Assembly: GCA_051453625.1 (NCBI GenBank)
Contig: JBOZIK010000001.1
Location: forward strand, 127,336,255 to 127,400,254
From: Welwitschia mirabilis
Lineage: Eukaryota; Gnetophyta; Gnetopsida; Welwitschiales
Direction: 5' to 3'
Length of the DNA: 64,000 nt
Every line of letters starts with the position of its first letter. Positions within the stretch are counted from its first letter, which is position 1. Under the pieces are notes generated by a model that worked only from the letters and a program-made list of their open reading frames with translations, was not told the DNA's origin and did not search any database. The position numbers and the translations under genes were made by a program. Positions 1 to 10,437 of this stretch are shown in pieces.

Positions 1-490
1 AAATTAAGATATTAGGAGAAATTTTGATGAAACTAAATGTTATTTTGTAAATTCTGATGAAACACCCAATGTCTATAATCAATTTGCTAATCATGAAAAT
101 GATCTGGGATTAAGTCACTATCCCTTAGTTGATTACAGGGCGGTCAACCAGATTTATGATTCAATCAACTAGATGTGGTCAGTCAACTGGATTGAGAGCC
201 CGATCACTTAGACCCCTTTCAGTACTATAGACTCATGTCTTAATAGGTCAATTGAAACTTTAAGTGGTCGACCAAATTTAATGGATTATAATGTGGAAGT
301 ACAGTCAGTGGACCCAATTTCTTTCTTCATTTTACCCTATTTCCTTTAGTCTATAAAAGATATAGAACCTAAACTTGATTTTATTATGTTCTAACCCTCT
401 CTAACTCTCAGATCTAGTGAGTTTCTTTCAAGATCTAGAGCTTGTACTTTTAGATCTAGTATTTTTCTTAGTTATTTTTCTTGTAAGGGA
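1..490 (+). promoter_or_regulatory. Promoter-like or LTR-like sequence upstream of the 497 ORF
   Basis: A TATA box (TATAAAAG, 352-359) sits about 140 bases before the ATG at 497, followed by a pyrimidine-rich stretch with three copies of AGATCTAG (about 409-465), as in a plant 5' leader. Upstream (130-300) are several variants of the short motif GTC(A/G)AC(C/T)(A/G)GA, which also crowds the copia-like LTRs at 2460-2880 and 7250-7640. It could be the downstream half of an LTR or a captured promoter; I cannot decide, because the left edge lies outside the window. Confidence 0.4.
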
Positions 491-496
491 CTCGGA

Positions 497-1557
497 ATGG
501 CTGAAAGTTCTTCCAAAAAAAGAGCAAAGGAGGCTCCTTCAAGGAAACCATCCTACTTCTACCAAGTAATGTCAGCAGAAGATGTTGAAAAGTTCACTAA
601 GAAGTTTGAGAAGAATACTGTGTGCTAATAATGTTTTGTAGCTAATCATAGCTCAAGGAACTTAGGGAAGTCATTTAGCTCTTCAGAGAATAAGATCTTA
701 ACCATTTCTTGGATGTTTTAGGTCCAGCTTATTATTTTCTTACTAGGATGTTTTATTGTAATGCCTCTTTTGATTATGATTCTAGGACTCTTAAAATCCT
801 TGCTTTGGTTTGAGGATGAGAGTGATATCAAATCTCATCTCTCAGCTAATTGATCTTCCAAGGTGAGATTATGAGGAGCTTTGACCTCTTAGAGAGACCA
901 TGGAAGATAAGTTTGTGGTTATTAAGGAGCTTTTTTATAAAGTACACTCTTAGAAGCACACTTTGTCTACTCTTTGTTGACTCCTAAATATCATTTTTTT
1001 CATTTAGTTTTTACTTATAACTTTTTACATTTAGCTAGTCATCATGATGAGCCTCTTGTCATTGATCCTATTTGATGTATTTGGTAGGAACTGAGCATTT
1101 TATTGATGCTCCTACCATAATACAAAAGAATATGGCCTTACAGCTAGAGTACAACAAAACTAGGGATTTACCCTACTTTATGCTTATCATTAGTATTTAT
1201 TGCCATTTTCGTATTAATTTTCATCCTAAATTAAAAAACCTTTAGATAGTGTTATCCATTGGGCATGTGACCTTATCTTGTATGTATATCTTTTCCTCTT
1301 CTAAGAAATCTCCTACTACTACTTGAAAGGAAGTATATCCTGATGAGACTCTTTCATATCTAAGATGGATTAACTCTTACATCAGAAACATGAAAGAAGC
1401 CATTATTACAACTAGATATGACATTGTGAATAACTCAGTAGAGGTTACCAATTTAGCACACACTGGAGGAGATGAGGAAGAAGAAGAGAAAGACTCTGGA
1501 GAGGAAGAAGAAGAAGAAGAAGAAGAATAAGAAGAAGAAGAAGAGGAGTTTGATTAA
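497..1557 (+). pseudogene. Broken ORF with a basic N-terminus and acidic Glu-rich tail; possible plant transposon-associated protein
   Basis: The ATG at 497 opens 43 codons beginning MAESSSKKRAK and ending in stops at 626-631. In another frame (start 721) runs GPAYYFLTRMFYC, followed by a segment ending in a lysine/leucine-rich strand. This same frame is open again at 1381-1528 and ends in a run of Glu codons (1468-1527), a stop at 1528, more Glu and a final stop at 1555. The middle carries many stops and at least one frameshift, so the gene is dead. Basic start, an aromatic 'FYCN' block and an acidic tail resemble the putative plant transposon proteins found beside retrotransposons, but I infer this only from general pattern. 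It lies just upstream of a copia-like 3' end on the same strand and may be an extra ORF of that element. The Glu run is also a GAA microsatellite. Confidence 0.5.
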
Positions 1558-2304
1558 AATCTTTTATTTTTTCAATTTATGTTTGGTTTTCTCTCCTTTA
1601 CCTTTCTTGTTAAAAAGGGGATATTTAGTTGTGCTTTTTTATTAAATTTCAGTTATATGCTCTTGATGAGCACTTATTTTTATTGTAATTCTTACATGTA
1701 AGAATTGTAATGTTTTACTCATAATGCAATTCACTTATCTTTTTTAGCACAATCTTTGTATCATTTGGTATATCTCATTTGGTAGTGTGATATTATATGT
1801 GCTTTTTTTACAAAAGATTAAAATTGTTATAACATTTCAAAATATATCAAAATATTTGTATCATCTAAAAATAAGTATTTTTTATCACATTATGATTATT
1901 ATTGTAACTTTTTAATTTCCAAATTATGCATAATTAAGCTGATTACATTCAAAAGCACAAAATATTATTTGTTCAAAATACCTTAACTTATCTCACACTT
2001 GGATTATTACTATGGCATAATGTTAGGAGAAGAAAATTTGATGTTTTTGGACACATATTTAAGGTTTATATTTCTTTGCCATTGATGTTAAAAAGGGAGA
2101 AAATGTAGTGTTTTAAAATATAAAAATAATTGCTTCAGAAATAATTTTTTATATATACCCTTTTTTTAATGTTGTTCATATGGCTTTGTGAAAGGGGGAG
2201 CTTTTATTATGATAATATGCTTTAAATTTATTTAGTGAAAGAGCTTAAATTTATTTGATCTTAAAATCACTTATTTGTTTACCATCAATATCAAAGGGGA
2301 ATAT
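1558..2304 (+). other. Copia-like element 3' non-coding region with repeated purine tracts (copy 1)
   Basis: There is no coding signal. Short purine tracts of the AAAGGGGGAG type recur near 2091, 2191 and 2291. The last, at 2290-2304, directly precedes an LTR start (TGTTGG) and is the likely polypurine tract. Several such tracts before the true one are typical of long-LTR Ty1/copia elements (SIRE/Maximus type). The whole stretch from about 1744 is repeated with moderate divergence at 6317-7111. Confidence 0.55.
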
Positions 2305-3367
2305 TGTTGGATTATATTCTACCAATTAATGTCAAACTAATGTCTCTTATATAGTAAATGTTGTATATTTTATGTAGAAGAGTTTGAGTTTTTACAAGTT
2401 AAAAAATAGAACTAAAATATGCACTAGAAAAAATAGAACTAAAATATGCACTAGAAACCTGTTTAGTTGGTTCATCTTTCAGATGGATTAACCAAATCCT
2501 AAAGGAGTCAACCATACCTAAAGCTATCAAAGGAAAATGGACTACATATAGAGGGGTCAACTGGATTCTAATGGGGCCGACCAGATCTATAACTTGGAGA
2601 ATTAGTGTCCCTAAAATTAATGGTAAGGATTGACTAGATTTTTATTGGATTGAGTGGATTTTAAGATCTAACAAGCAGTATTTTTAGATTGAGAGATAAG
2701 GGATCGACTGGATCTAGAATGGGATCAATCAAACTAGAGTCGATCAGACCTAGATGGAGTCGATCAGATATGGAGACATAAAAACCTGGGGCTATGGAAT
2801 TTTTCTCTTAGGTAACCTGTGTAATTTACCATACCACATTGGGTTGACTAGACTTTTATGGGGTTAACTAAATGACATGGAAAATAAATTTTTGTAAATG
2901 TTATGTATCTATTATTTAGCTATTAGGTAGCCATTTTCTAGCCATTTATAGTTGTTGGAGGCACAATTCAAATGTACTAAACTCTAATAGCCTTCCATTA
3001 TAAATAGCTAAGCTATAGATAACTAAGAAATCTTTTGGAATCATTTTCATTTGACTAAATCATTTAGATCTGAAAGATCAAGCTGTGCATTAACATTGTT
3101 GTATCTTGGCTTTCACATTACTAACAAGAGGGGATTTATCATTAGCATTCATACTGCATTCTTTGTGAGATCTAAAACTACATTAGTGTATTGTTATAGG
3201 ATGAGAGGTCCATCTATTTTACTATTTTAGAATAAGTGATATTTGTGTTATTGAGGAATCACCACATCACTATCTCTATTGCTAAAGGTTGATATTAAGC
3301 CTTAAAAATTCCATGTTAAAGGTTGAAACTAAGCCTTGAAAAATACATGCTATAGCTTGAGATTAAG
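2305..3367 (+). repeat. Copia-like LTR, 5' portion (copy 1), cut by the E0 insertion
   Basis: It starts TGTTGGATTATATT right after the polypurine tract and aligns along its length with the longer LTR at 7112-8499. It has many GTCAACTGGA/GTCGATCAGA-type motifs at 2460-2880 and a TATA-like ATTATAAATAG near 3000. A 28-bp segment is tandemly doubled at 2403-2458 but single in the other copy. It stops abruptly at 3367, where the TGTTG end of an Athila-like LTR begins; the matching continuation appears only in the other copy. Confidence 0.6.
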
Positions 3368-4066
3368 TGTTGCGGTGTGAATTTCTGCAATGTTTTACAC
3401 CTTGATTTAAATCCTATTAATTACAAATAAGATATACAAATATAGCATGCTAGTATAATCAGAGTGATCCAAATGTCATAATTCTATCGAAGGCCAATAA
3501 TATGGATAATAAAGAGTTGATTTCAAGAAAGAAATATGTAACCCTAATTTATTGAAATAAATTGTAATGCATGAAATTAAAATAATAATGTAAAACTAAT
3601 CTATGAAATTGAAATAACGATGTAACTAATCTAATCAAGCTCAACCTTGATAAAGGCTATCCTCATAATCTATATAATTAAGAAAAGCTGTCACGAATCT
3701 TAAACAACATAAACTATGAGGGATAAGTTCCTGAAATTATCGATAAAAAGGATAATTCATTTTAAAAAGGATAAAAAATATTTGTATCACAAAGTAGTCA
3801 TTCCTTAATGGAGGATATGCCATCCAACACCAAGGTAATATCTCTCTGGATTACAAGATGGTTCTATGGTCCTAAGATCTCCTATCACGAGAATATCAGG
3901 TACTATCAAAGATGATTACGGATCGAGGGGGAGACCTTTATTTATAGACAGAAAGAAAAAGAAAACTAATAGAAAAGTAAAGGAGAAACCCTAGATGACA
4001 TGTAAAGTAAAGTCACAATAAAGAGAAAAAAACTCGGGAAAACATTCTGTAAAACTATGGGAAAAC

Positions 4067-4110
4067 AATATCATCTCGATGGTCATCTGAATGAAGGAGG
4101 GGATGATGAG
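4067..4110. repeat. 44-bp double palindrome, E0 LTR module 1
   Basis: Outer arms AATATCATC and GATGATGAG are 35 bases apart start to start; the inner dyad GTCAT-CTGA-ATGA lies at the centre. Length matches the other modules exactly. Confidence 0.6.
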
Positions 4111-4305
4111 GATGGATAATTAGAACTCTAGTTCTGCTTTAGTTTATCTAGTTTTTAGACTGCATGTGAAGTGCTGTCGAGTAATTTTGGAGATGTCGTC
4201 CACTAGTGACATCTGAACGATGAGGTGGACAATGATGTTTAATAGGAATATCTTCAGTTCAACTAGAAGTTATCTCAAAAGAACTCTGTGTATTACTTAA
4301 TTAGA

Positions 4306-4349
4306 GTTGTCGTCCTGACTGTTGTGTGGATGATGTTATGGATGACAGT
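4306..4349. repeat. 44-bp double palindrome, E0 LTR module 3
   Basis: Outer arms GTTGTCGTC and GATGACAGT; every mismatch between the arms is a transition. A less regular module of about 45 bp (arms around GTCGTCC and GGACAAT) lies at 4192-4236. Confidence 0.55.
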
Positions 4350-4580
4350 CTTTTCTACATCTTTTATCAGTGGGATTGCTTTCTCATCTGCAAAAATTAT
4401 GATCCAAAATAGTACTTATCTATATCTATATGAAATACTTATGAATTACTAATAATTGCATGTTTTCGTCTTGTGCTCCTTGATTCTCAATTGTCATAGG
4501 AACTAAGCATTTATCTATTAGTTCATCTACAAAACAACTCAAAATACCCTATCAAATACACATGAGTTGGCATCGTAACA

Positions 4581-6216
4581 TAATCCCTCACTTAGCCTTG
4601 TCAGTCCTTGACAAAACCCAGTGGTAAACCATGTGTACAAGCCAACTTTTAGATAATAGAAACAACTAGGATATCTAAGAATAGTATCTAAAATATATAT
4701 ATCAGTAATGAACTGAATTTATGAAAATTTAAAAACAGAATAAAATACCTAGTAAAAATCAAAAGTATGTTATTCAGTGTTTCATCTGGATGATAATGAA
4801 GATGAAAAGCTCCTCAAAAGATTTCAGGGTCTGGAACTTATGATAGAAATCAGATTTTTTGCATGAATATTGATAATTAGATCCTCACTATGATAAACTG
4901 TCAAATAAAAAGATGATTATCATGTAAAAATCAAAGAATTTTATTTTAGAAATATGCAAGCATGTCTTCTCATAATCAAAAAAATTTATATCAGAAACAT
5001 GCAATACTGAAATTATATGTGTATCCTGCCCCCTACTTAAAATATGCAATGCATCCCGAATTGCCTAGATTAATAAAAATATAAATGCAAAAAATGACTG
5101 AAATAAAAACTACTAAATATAAAAAGTCCTAAGAAAAGAAAGGAAAAAATATGGGAATGACAGAAAAATAGTAGACATAAAAATAGAAGAAAAGTAGAGA
5201 ATAAATAGACACAAGGAATAAGAAGAAGGGTATCTACCTATGCTAAGTACTAACATAGCAAACTCCAAAGGAAAACATCATAACATTACCTAAGTAAAGA
5301 TGCATAAAAAAATGTATTAACTTGATAAAGTTCATGTGAAAGGGTAGTGGTTATGGCAATATCCAAGGTTTCAAGTGTGTAGAATAATGAAGGTCAAAAT
5401 CAAAAGGTACTTAGAAATGGACTCATCTATTTCAATCTACAAACTCACCAAAATCTCAAAAAGTAAAATGATCGAGTGGGAATACTAAAAAGTTGTATTT
5501 CTNNNNNNNNNNNNNNNNNNNNNNNNNNNNNNNNNNNNNNNNNNNNNNNNNNNNNNNNNNNNNNNNNNNNNNNNNNNNNNNNNNNNNNNNNNNNNNNNNN
5601 NNTATTTCAATCTACAAACTCACCAAAATCTCCAAAAGTAAAATGATCGAGTGGGAATACTAAAAAGTTGTATTTCTTTTGCCATGATGAGGGGAATGCA
5701 ACCACCATCAGAGGAGTAAGGACCCGTGAAGCATGACCAACTGACCCCCTAGTGGAGTTCCCACAGCTACCATATTACACTGCTAAAGGCTCCTTTCAAA
5801 AATATTTTCCTGTACTTGTGGTAGGACATCATGATTTTCACTTTTCTTNNNNNNNNNNNNNNNNNNNNNNNNNNNNNNNNNNNNNNNNNNNNNNNNNNNN
5901 NNNNNNNNNNNNNNNNNNNNNNNNNNNNNNNNNNNNNNNNNNNNNNNNCAAAAATATTTTCCTGTACTTGTGGTAGGACATCATGCTTTTCACTTTTCTT
6001 TCTTTTTTTTTCTTTCTCTCTCTTTTTTTTTGACAAATAAATGATAATTTCCACAAGATCACACACTTAAGAAGACTAAGATAAATAAGTAAAGTAAAAG
6101 ACAAAAAAATATACTCCTTGATAACTTAAGATTTAACCACCATTGAAAAAAACAACACAAGAAACAAGGTATCTTCCTATAATTACAGTCCATAGACATG
6201 GGAATGTCTCAAGATT
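4581..6216 (-). other. 3' non-coding region of E0 with polypurine tract
   Basis: The complement of a polypurine tract borders the LTR at 4581-4597. The block around 5680-5830 matches 41935-42080 in E3 and, on the opposite strand, 14090-14220 in E1, so it is the conserved region between integrase and 3' LTR. No protein signal is seen. It contains two 100-base N gaps (5503-5602, 5849-5948) each flanked by nearly identical sequence, and ends at a third gap (6217-6316) that hides the rest of the element. Confidence 0.6.
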
Positions 6217-6316
6217 NNNNNNNNNNNNNNNNNNNNNNNNNNNNNNNNNNNNNNNNNNNNNNNNNNNNNNNNNNNNNNNNNNNNNNNNNNNNNNNNNNNN
6301 NNNNNNNNNNNNNNNN

Positions 6317-7111
6317 TTTTAGCACAATCTTTGTATCATTTAGTATATTTCATTTAGTAGTATGATATTATATGTGCTTATCTTGTAAAAGCTTAAAATT
6401 ATTATAATATTTTAAAATAAACCAAAATATTTATGTCATCTAATTAAATAAATATTCTTAATCATATTATGATTATCATTTTAACTTCTTAATTTCTAAA
6501 TTATGCATAATTAAATTGGTTAATTCAAAAGCATAAAATATTATTTGTTCAAAATACCTTAACTTGTCTCACACTTGGATTATTCTTATGGCATAATGTT
6601 AGGAGGAGAAAATTTGATATTTCTAGACACATATTTGAAGTTTGTTTTTCTTGGCCATTAATGTCAAAGGGGGAGAAAATTTAGCATTTTCAAACATAAA
6701 AATGATTGCTTCAGAAATATTCTTTTTATATACATCCTTTANNNNNNNNNNNNNNNNNNNNNNNNNNNNNNNNNNNNNNNNNNNNNNNNNNNNNNNNNNN
6801 NNNNNNNNNNNNNNNNNNNNNNNNNNNNNNNNNNNNNNNNNTCTGGACACATATTTAAGGTTTATAATTCTTTTTCATTGATGTTAAAGGGGCAGAAAAT
6901 GTAGTATTTTCAAACATTTACATTAACTAAAAATGGTTTGCTTTAGAAATATTTTTTATATATACCATTTACTTAATGTTGTTTATATGGCTTTGTGAAA
7001 GGGGGAGTTCTTATTATGATAATTTGCTTTAAATATGTTTGGTGAAAAAGATTAAATTTGTTTAATCTTGAAATCACTTATTTGTTTGCCCTCAATATCA
7101 AAGGGGGAGAT
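6317..7111 (+). other. Copia-like element 3' non-coding region (copy 2)
   Basis: Aligns with 1744-2304, including the purine tracts. An N gap (6742-6841) splits it, and the sequence left of the gap (about 6622-6741) is repeated right of it (6842-6990). The final purine tract AAAGGGGGAGA (7100-7110) abuts the LTR start. Confidence 0.55.
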
Positions 7112-8499
7112 TGTTAGATTATATTTTATCAATTGATGTTAGACTAATATCTCTTGTATAGTAAATGTTGTATATTTTGTGCAGAAGAGTTTGAGTTTTT
7201 GCAGGTTAAAAGATGGAACTAAAATATGCATCAGAAACCTGTTTAGTTAGTTCACCCTCTAGAAGGGTCAACTAGATCCTAAAGGAGTTGACCACACCTA
7301 AAGTTATCAAAGAAAAATGGACTGCATCCAGAGGAATCAACTAGATTTTAATGGGGTTGATTAGACCCATAACTTGAAGAATCAATGTTCCTGAACTAAA
7401 TGGTAAGGGGTTGACTAGATTTTTAGGGCGTCATTGGATTTGAGGATCTATTCCTAGTCCAAGAAATAAGGGGTCAATTAGATCTAGGATGGGATTGCCC
7501 AAACTGGGATTGATCAGACCTAGATGAGGTCAACCGGACATGGAGATGTAAAGACCTGAGGTGACCAAATTTTTCTCTCAGGTGACCTGTGTAATGCACG
7601 GCACCACATTAGGTCGATCAGACTTTTATGGGGTCAACTAGAAAGTATAGAAAATAAATTTTTATAAATGTTATATATCCGTTATCTAGCCATTAAGTAG
7701 CTATTTTCTAGCCATTTATAGCCGTTGGAGGTGCAATTTAAATATACTAAACCCTAATAGCCTTCTATTATAAATACTTAAGCTATAGATGACCAAAAAA
7801 TATTTTGAAACTATTATCATTTGGCTAAATCATTTGGATCTAAAAGATTAAGCTATGCATTGACATTGTTGTATCTTGACTTCCACATTGTTAACAGGAG
7901 GGGATCTACCATTGGCATTCATACTTCCTTCTTTGTGAGATTTAAAACTACATTGCTATATTATTATAGGAGGAGAGCTCCATCTATTGAACTATTTCAG
8001 AATGAGTGATATTTATGCTATTGAGGCATCACCACATCACTATCTCTATTGCTAAAGGTTGAGACTATGCCTTAAAAAAATTTGTATTAAAGGTTAAGAC
8101 TAAGCCTTGAAAAGTCTGTGCTATATGTTGAGACTAAGCTTTGAAAAGTATGTTGTAAAGGTTGAGACTTATCCTAGAAAAGTCCACTTGTAAAGATTAC
8201 AGGTGAATCTAGAACACCTAGCGGAGTAACAAACATTTGAGATCTAGCTTAGGAAAAGCTGATTATTGAGAGTGGAATAGGGGAGTTATTGAAGCACTAT
8301 AAAATCTAGCTTACATCAAATTAGTAGTTTATGCTTTCTATTTTTAATTCTTTACTTTCAGTTTCTTATTATTTTGTGCACATCCTAGATTAATTTATTT
8401 TCATATACAAGTTGTATTTCAATTAGATTTATTTTAGATTAATTATTGAGTTTGTAAAAGAACCTATTCATCCCCTCTTTAGTGTTCTCAATCCTATCA
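7112..8499 (+). repeat. Copia-like LTR (copy 2), near complete
   Basis: Runs from TGTTAGATTATATT after the polypurine tract to about 8490-8499 (ends CTCA or ATCA; the exact end is uncertain), about 1.39 kb. Clusters of GTCAAC/GATCAG motifs lie at 7250-7640 and a TATA-like TATAAATAC near 7770. The 3' end contains a pyrimidine-rich stretch (about 8463-8482) like many long copia LTRs. No partner 5' LTR is visible, so it is a 3' LTR or solo remnant. Confidence 0.6.
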
Positions 8500-9386
8500 G
8501 AGAATACTTCTTAAATGTCTATCTAGATTAGATAAAGTTTTTCATGATTTGTTTGGGTTAACTATGGTTTTAGAAACTAGAGGAATACATAAGTGAATGC
8601 TTAGAAGGTATTTGAAATAGGTTTGAATCCCAAATCATTGTTAAAGAATCAAAAAATAAGTTAAGATTTGGGTTAAAAATTCAAATTTTCTAGAATTTTC
8701 TTATCTTCAAAGGAAGCTTACAATCTCAAAAGGTTCAAAGAATTCACAAAAGGATCTGATTCAAGTTATAGAGTGTTCAACGTAGGATGGTTAACACACC
8801 AATTAGAAAAGGTGATGAAACCATTTTACATGAGTAAAATAGTTCAAAAAAAAACATAGAGGATTCAATTAATTAGTATAATAGAGTTTGAATTAGCGGA
8901 AGTGAGAAAAATTTAATAGAATCCTGAAACAATTATATCTTAAAAATTTGTAACTTTGAAGAACAAATCTCATGTCTTAATTTTTTCATAAGTTTTTAAA
9001 GAGGATTTATAGAAGGAAAAAAATTTATAGAAATAAAAATTATAGAATTATATAAAAAATAAAAAAGATAAAATAAATTATTAGAGTTTAATTTGATTTT
9101 AGTTCACTTCTTAGATTTGATTACACCTTCATGAAACTCATTAGACTTAAAAAACAAAATATTAGATATAACCAAACTTAATAATTTAGACTAGTTTGAG
9201 TTTTACTAAAAAGGGATGAATACCCATCACTCTAATTAAAAAAACACACATAAAACAAAAAGAAAAAAAACCAGTTCAGGTATCACTAGAAATGGAGTAG
9301 TACCCGCTAATGAAAAAATGAAAACTAATTAAAAAAATTGCAAGAAGAAAATTATGCACTCTTGAAAAAATTAATGTGCCAATATA
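8500..9386 (-). other. Unassigned AT-rich stretch, probably the 5' leader of minus-strand element E5
   Basis: No conserved protein motif is seen on either strand. Its position directly left of a minus-oriented primer binding site suggests leader sequence between primer site and a lost gag. The junction with the copia-like LTR near 8499 implies loss of the rest of E5. Confidence 0.3.
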
Positions 9387-9404
9387 ACCCTAGCAGTGGT
9401 GCTA
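9387..9404 (-). other. Decayed tRNA-Asp-type primer binding site (E5)
   Basis: Read on the minus strand it is TAGCACCACTGCTAGGGT, matching the Athila-type primer site complementary to the 3' end of tRNA-Asp at 12 of 18 positions; six of the mismatches are transitions. An LTR follows to the right after three bases, as expected for a minus-strand 5' LTR. Confidence 0.5.
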
Positions 9405-9407
9405 AAA

Positions 9408-10437
9408 TATAATTATGATTTATAGTAATTCAGATTTATTTGTGTATATACTTAGAATTATTCTTTCATAAGAATATATGAGGTAACTTTCATAAAAGAT
9501 ACAAGATTAATTCTACTTGAAATGAAAATCACAAAAAAGAAAAAAAAATCTTAAAGTTTAGATTAAAATGATTTTTAATTGATAACATGTAGAAATGGAA
9601 ATGCTCCAAAGGTCTACTTGATTTATCCAATACTTAACCCTTATCCAACGGTTTCTATATCCTAAAATTAATAATCAAATAAGCTCTACTAATAAATTAC
9701 CAATGCTAAATAAATTATGTAATAAAAACAAAAGGAAGAAACCTATTTAAGAACTAGTTCTACCTAAATAATGCTAATGTCAAATGATTGTGCAATAATA
9801 ATAAAAGAATTTAAAATAGTTCTAGAAATGGTCCTACCTAAATATTGATACTATCAAATGACTTTATGCATTAATAATGAAAGGGTTTAAAATAATTATT
9901 TGTTCAAAATTAAAAGAGATACACATTACATCAATTTGAAAAAGAGAGGAAAAAGAACTTCTCAAATAGCCTTGGATCATTCCACCTCCAAGAAAGAGTA
10001 TCAGAGCACCATAATATCCTAGCCTTTAAGTCTTTCCCATGTTAAGCTAATCAAAATATGTTAATAATAAGGGCTCAAGACCCTTTTATGGATGAGAAAA
10101 GTCTTAAAGTCTAAATCATAATTACGTTAGATGGTAGTTACATAAGGGGAATTACTTAAGAGTAGTTACATAAGGATAGAGTCATAAATATGTTGTCATG
10201 TAGTCATAAGAAAATATTCTTTATCTCTTTATGTAAACATGGTTACAATATTTTCTTTGACTATTGATGATGCTACTAACACATGCATGTCATGTATCTT
10301 CTTTGTAATCATCCTTATGTTCCACATGTCATTGTGATATGCAATGCTTGTACTTCCATCATGTATCATCAAAGTTTAAGGTTTACTCTAGATTAAATTC
10401 TAACTTAGTCCATAAGAGCAATGATTAGGCCACAACA
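9408..10437 (-). repeat. LTR of minus-strand element E5, inserted in an Athila-like gag
   Basis: The right end, GGCCACAACA, has the CAACA terminus of the Athila-like LTRs; the left end follows the primer site at the same 3-base spacing as in E3. About 1.03 kb. Recognisable gag coding of the plus-strand element starts right after 10437. Internal sequence does not align clearly with the E3 LTRs and has no 44-bp module, so it is a different subfamily. Boundaries are inferred from termini only. Confidence 0.45.

Larger units (their letters stand above)
3368..4580 (-). repeat. Athila-like LTR (E0), 3' LTR of a minus-strand element
   Basis: Bounded by TGTTG at 3368 and CAACA-type (GTAACA) at 4580, 1213 bp. 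It aligns with the E3 LTRs at 39132-40378 and 50736-51978 at both ends and inside. Immediately right of it (4581-4597) lies the complement of the same polypurine tract that borders the E3 3' LTR, so this is the 3' LTR in minus orientation. It carries three palindromic modules (about 4067, 4192 and 4306). It is inserted in the copia-like LTR at 3367. Confidence 0.75.

Noticed and set aside
5752-6104. Four overlapping open stretches around 5752-6104 on both strands
   Set aside because: They are created by reading through the N gap 5849-5948 and duplicated flanks; the residues are mostly undetermined and there is no motif.
7821-8009. 62-codon open stretch
   Set aside because: Lies inside the copia-like LTR; the aligned copy at about 3015-3200 does not keep it as a protein-like frame.
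8491-8502. TCCTATCAGAGA after the copia-like LTR as an initiator-Met primer site
   Set aside because: The GG of the site is CC, the LTR end is uncertain and the sequence follows a 3' LTR, where a primer site is not expected.
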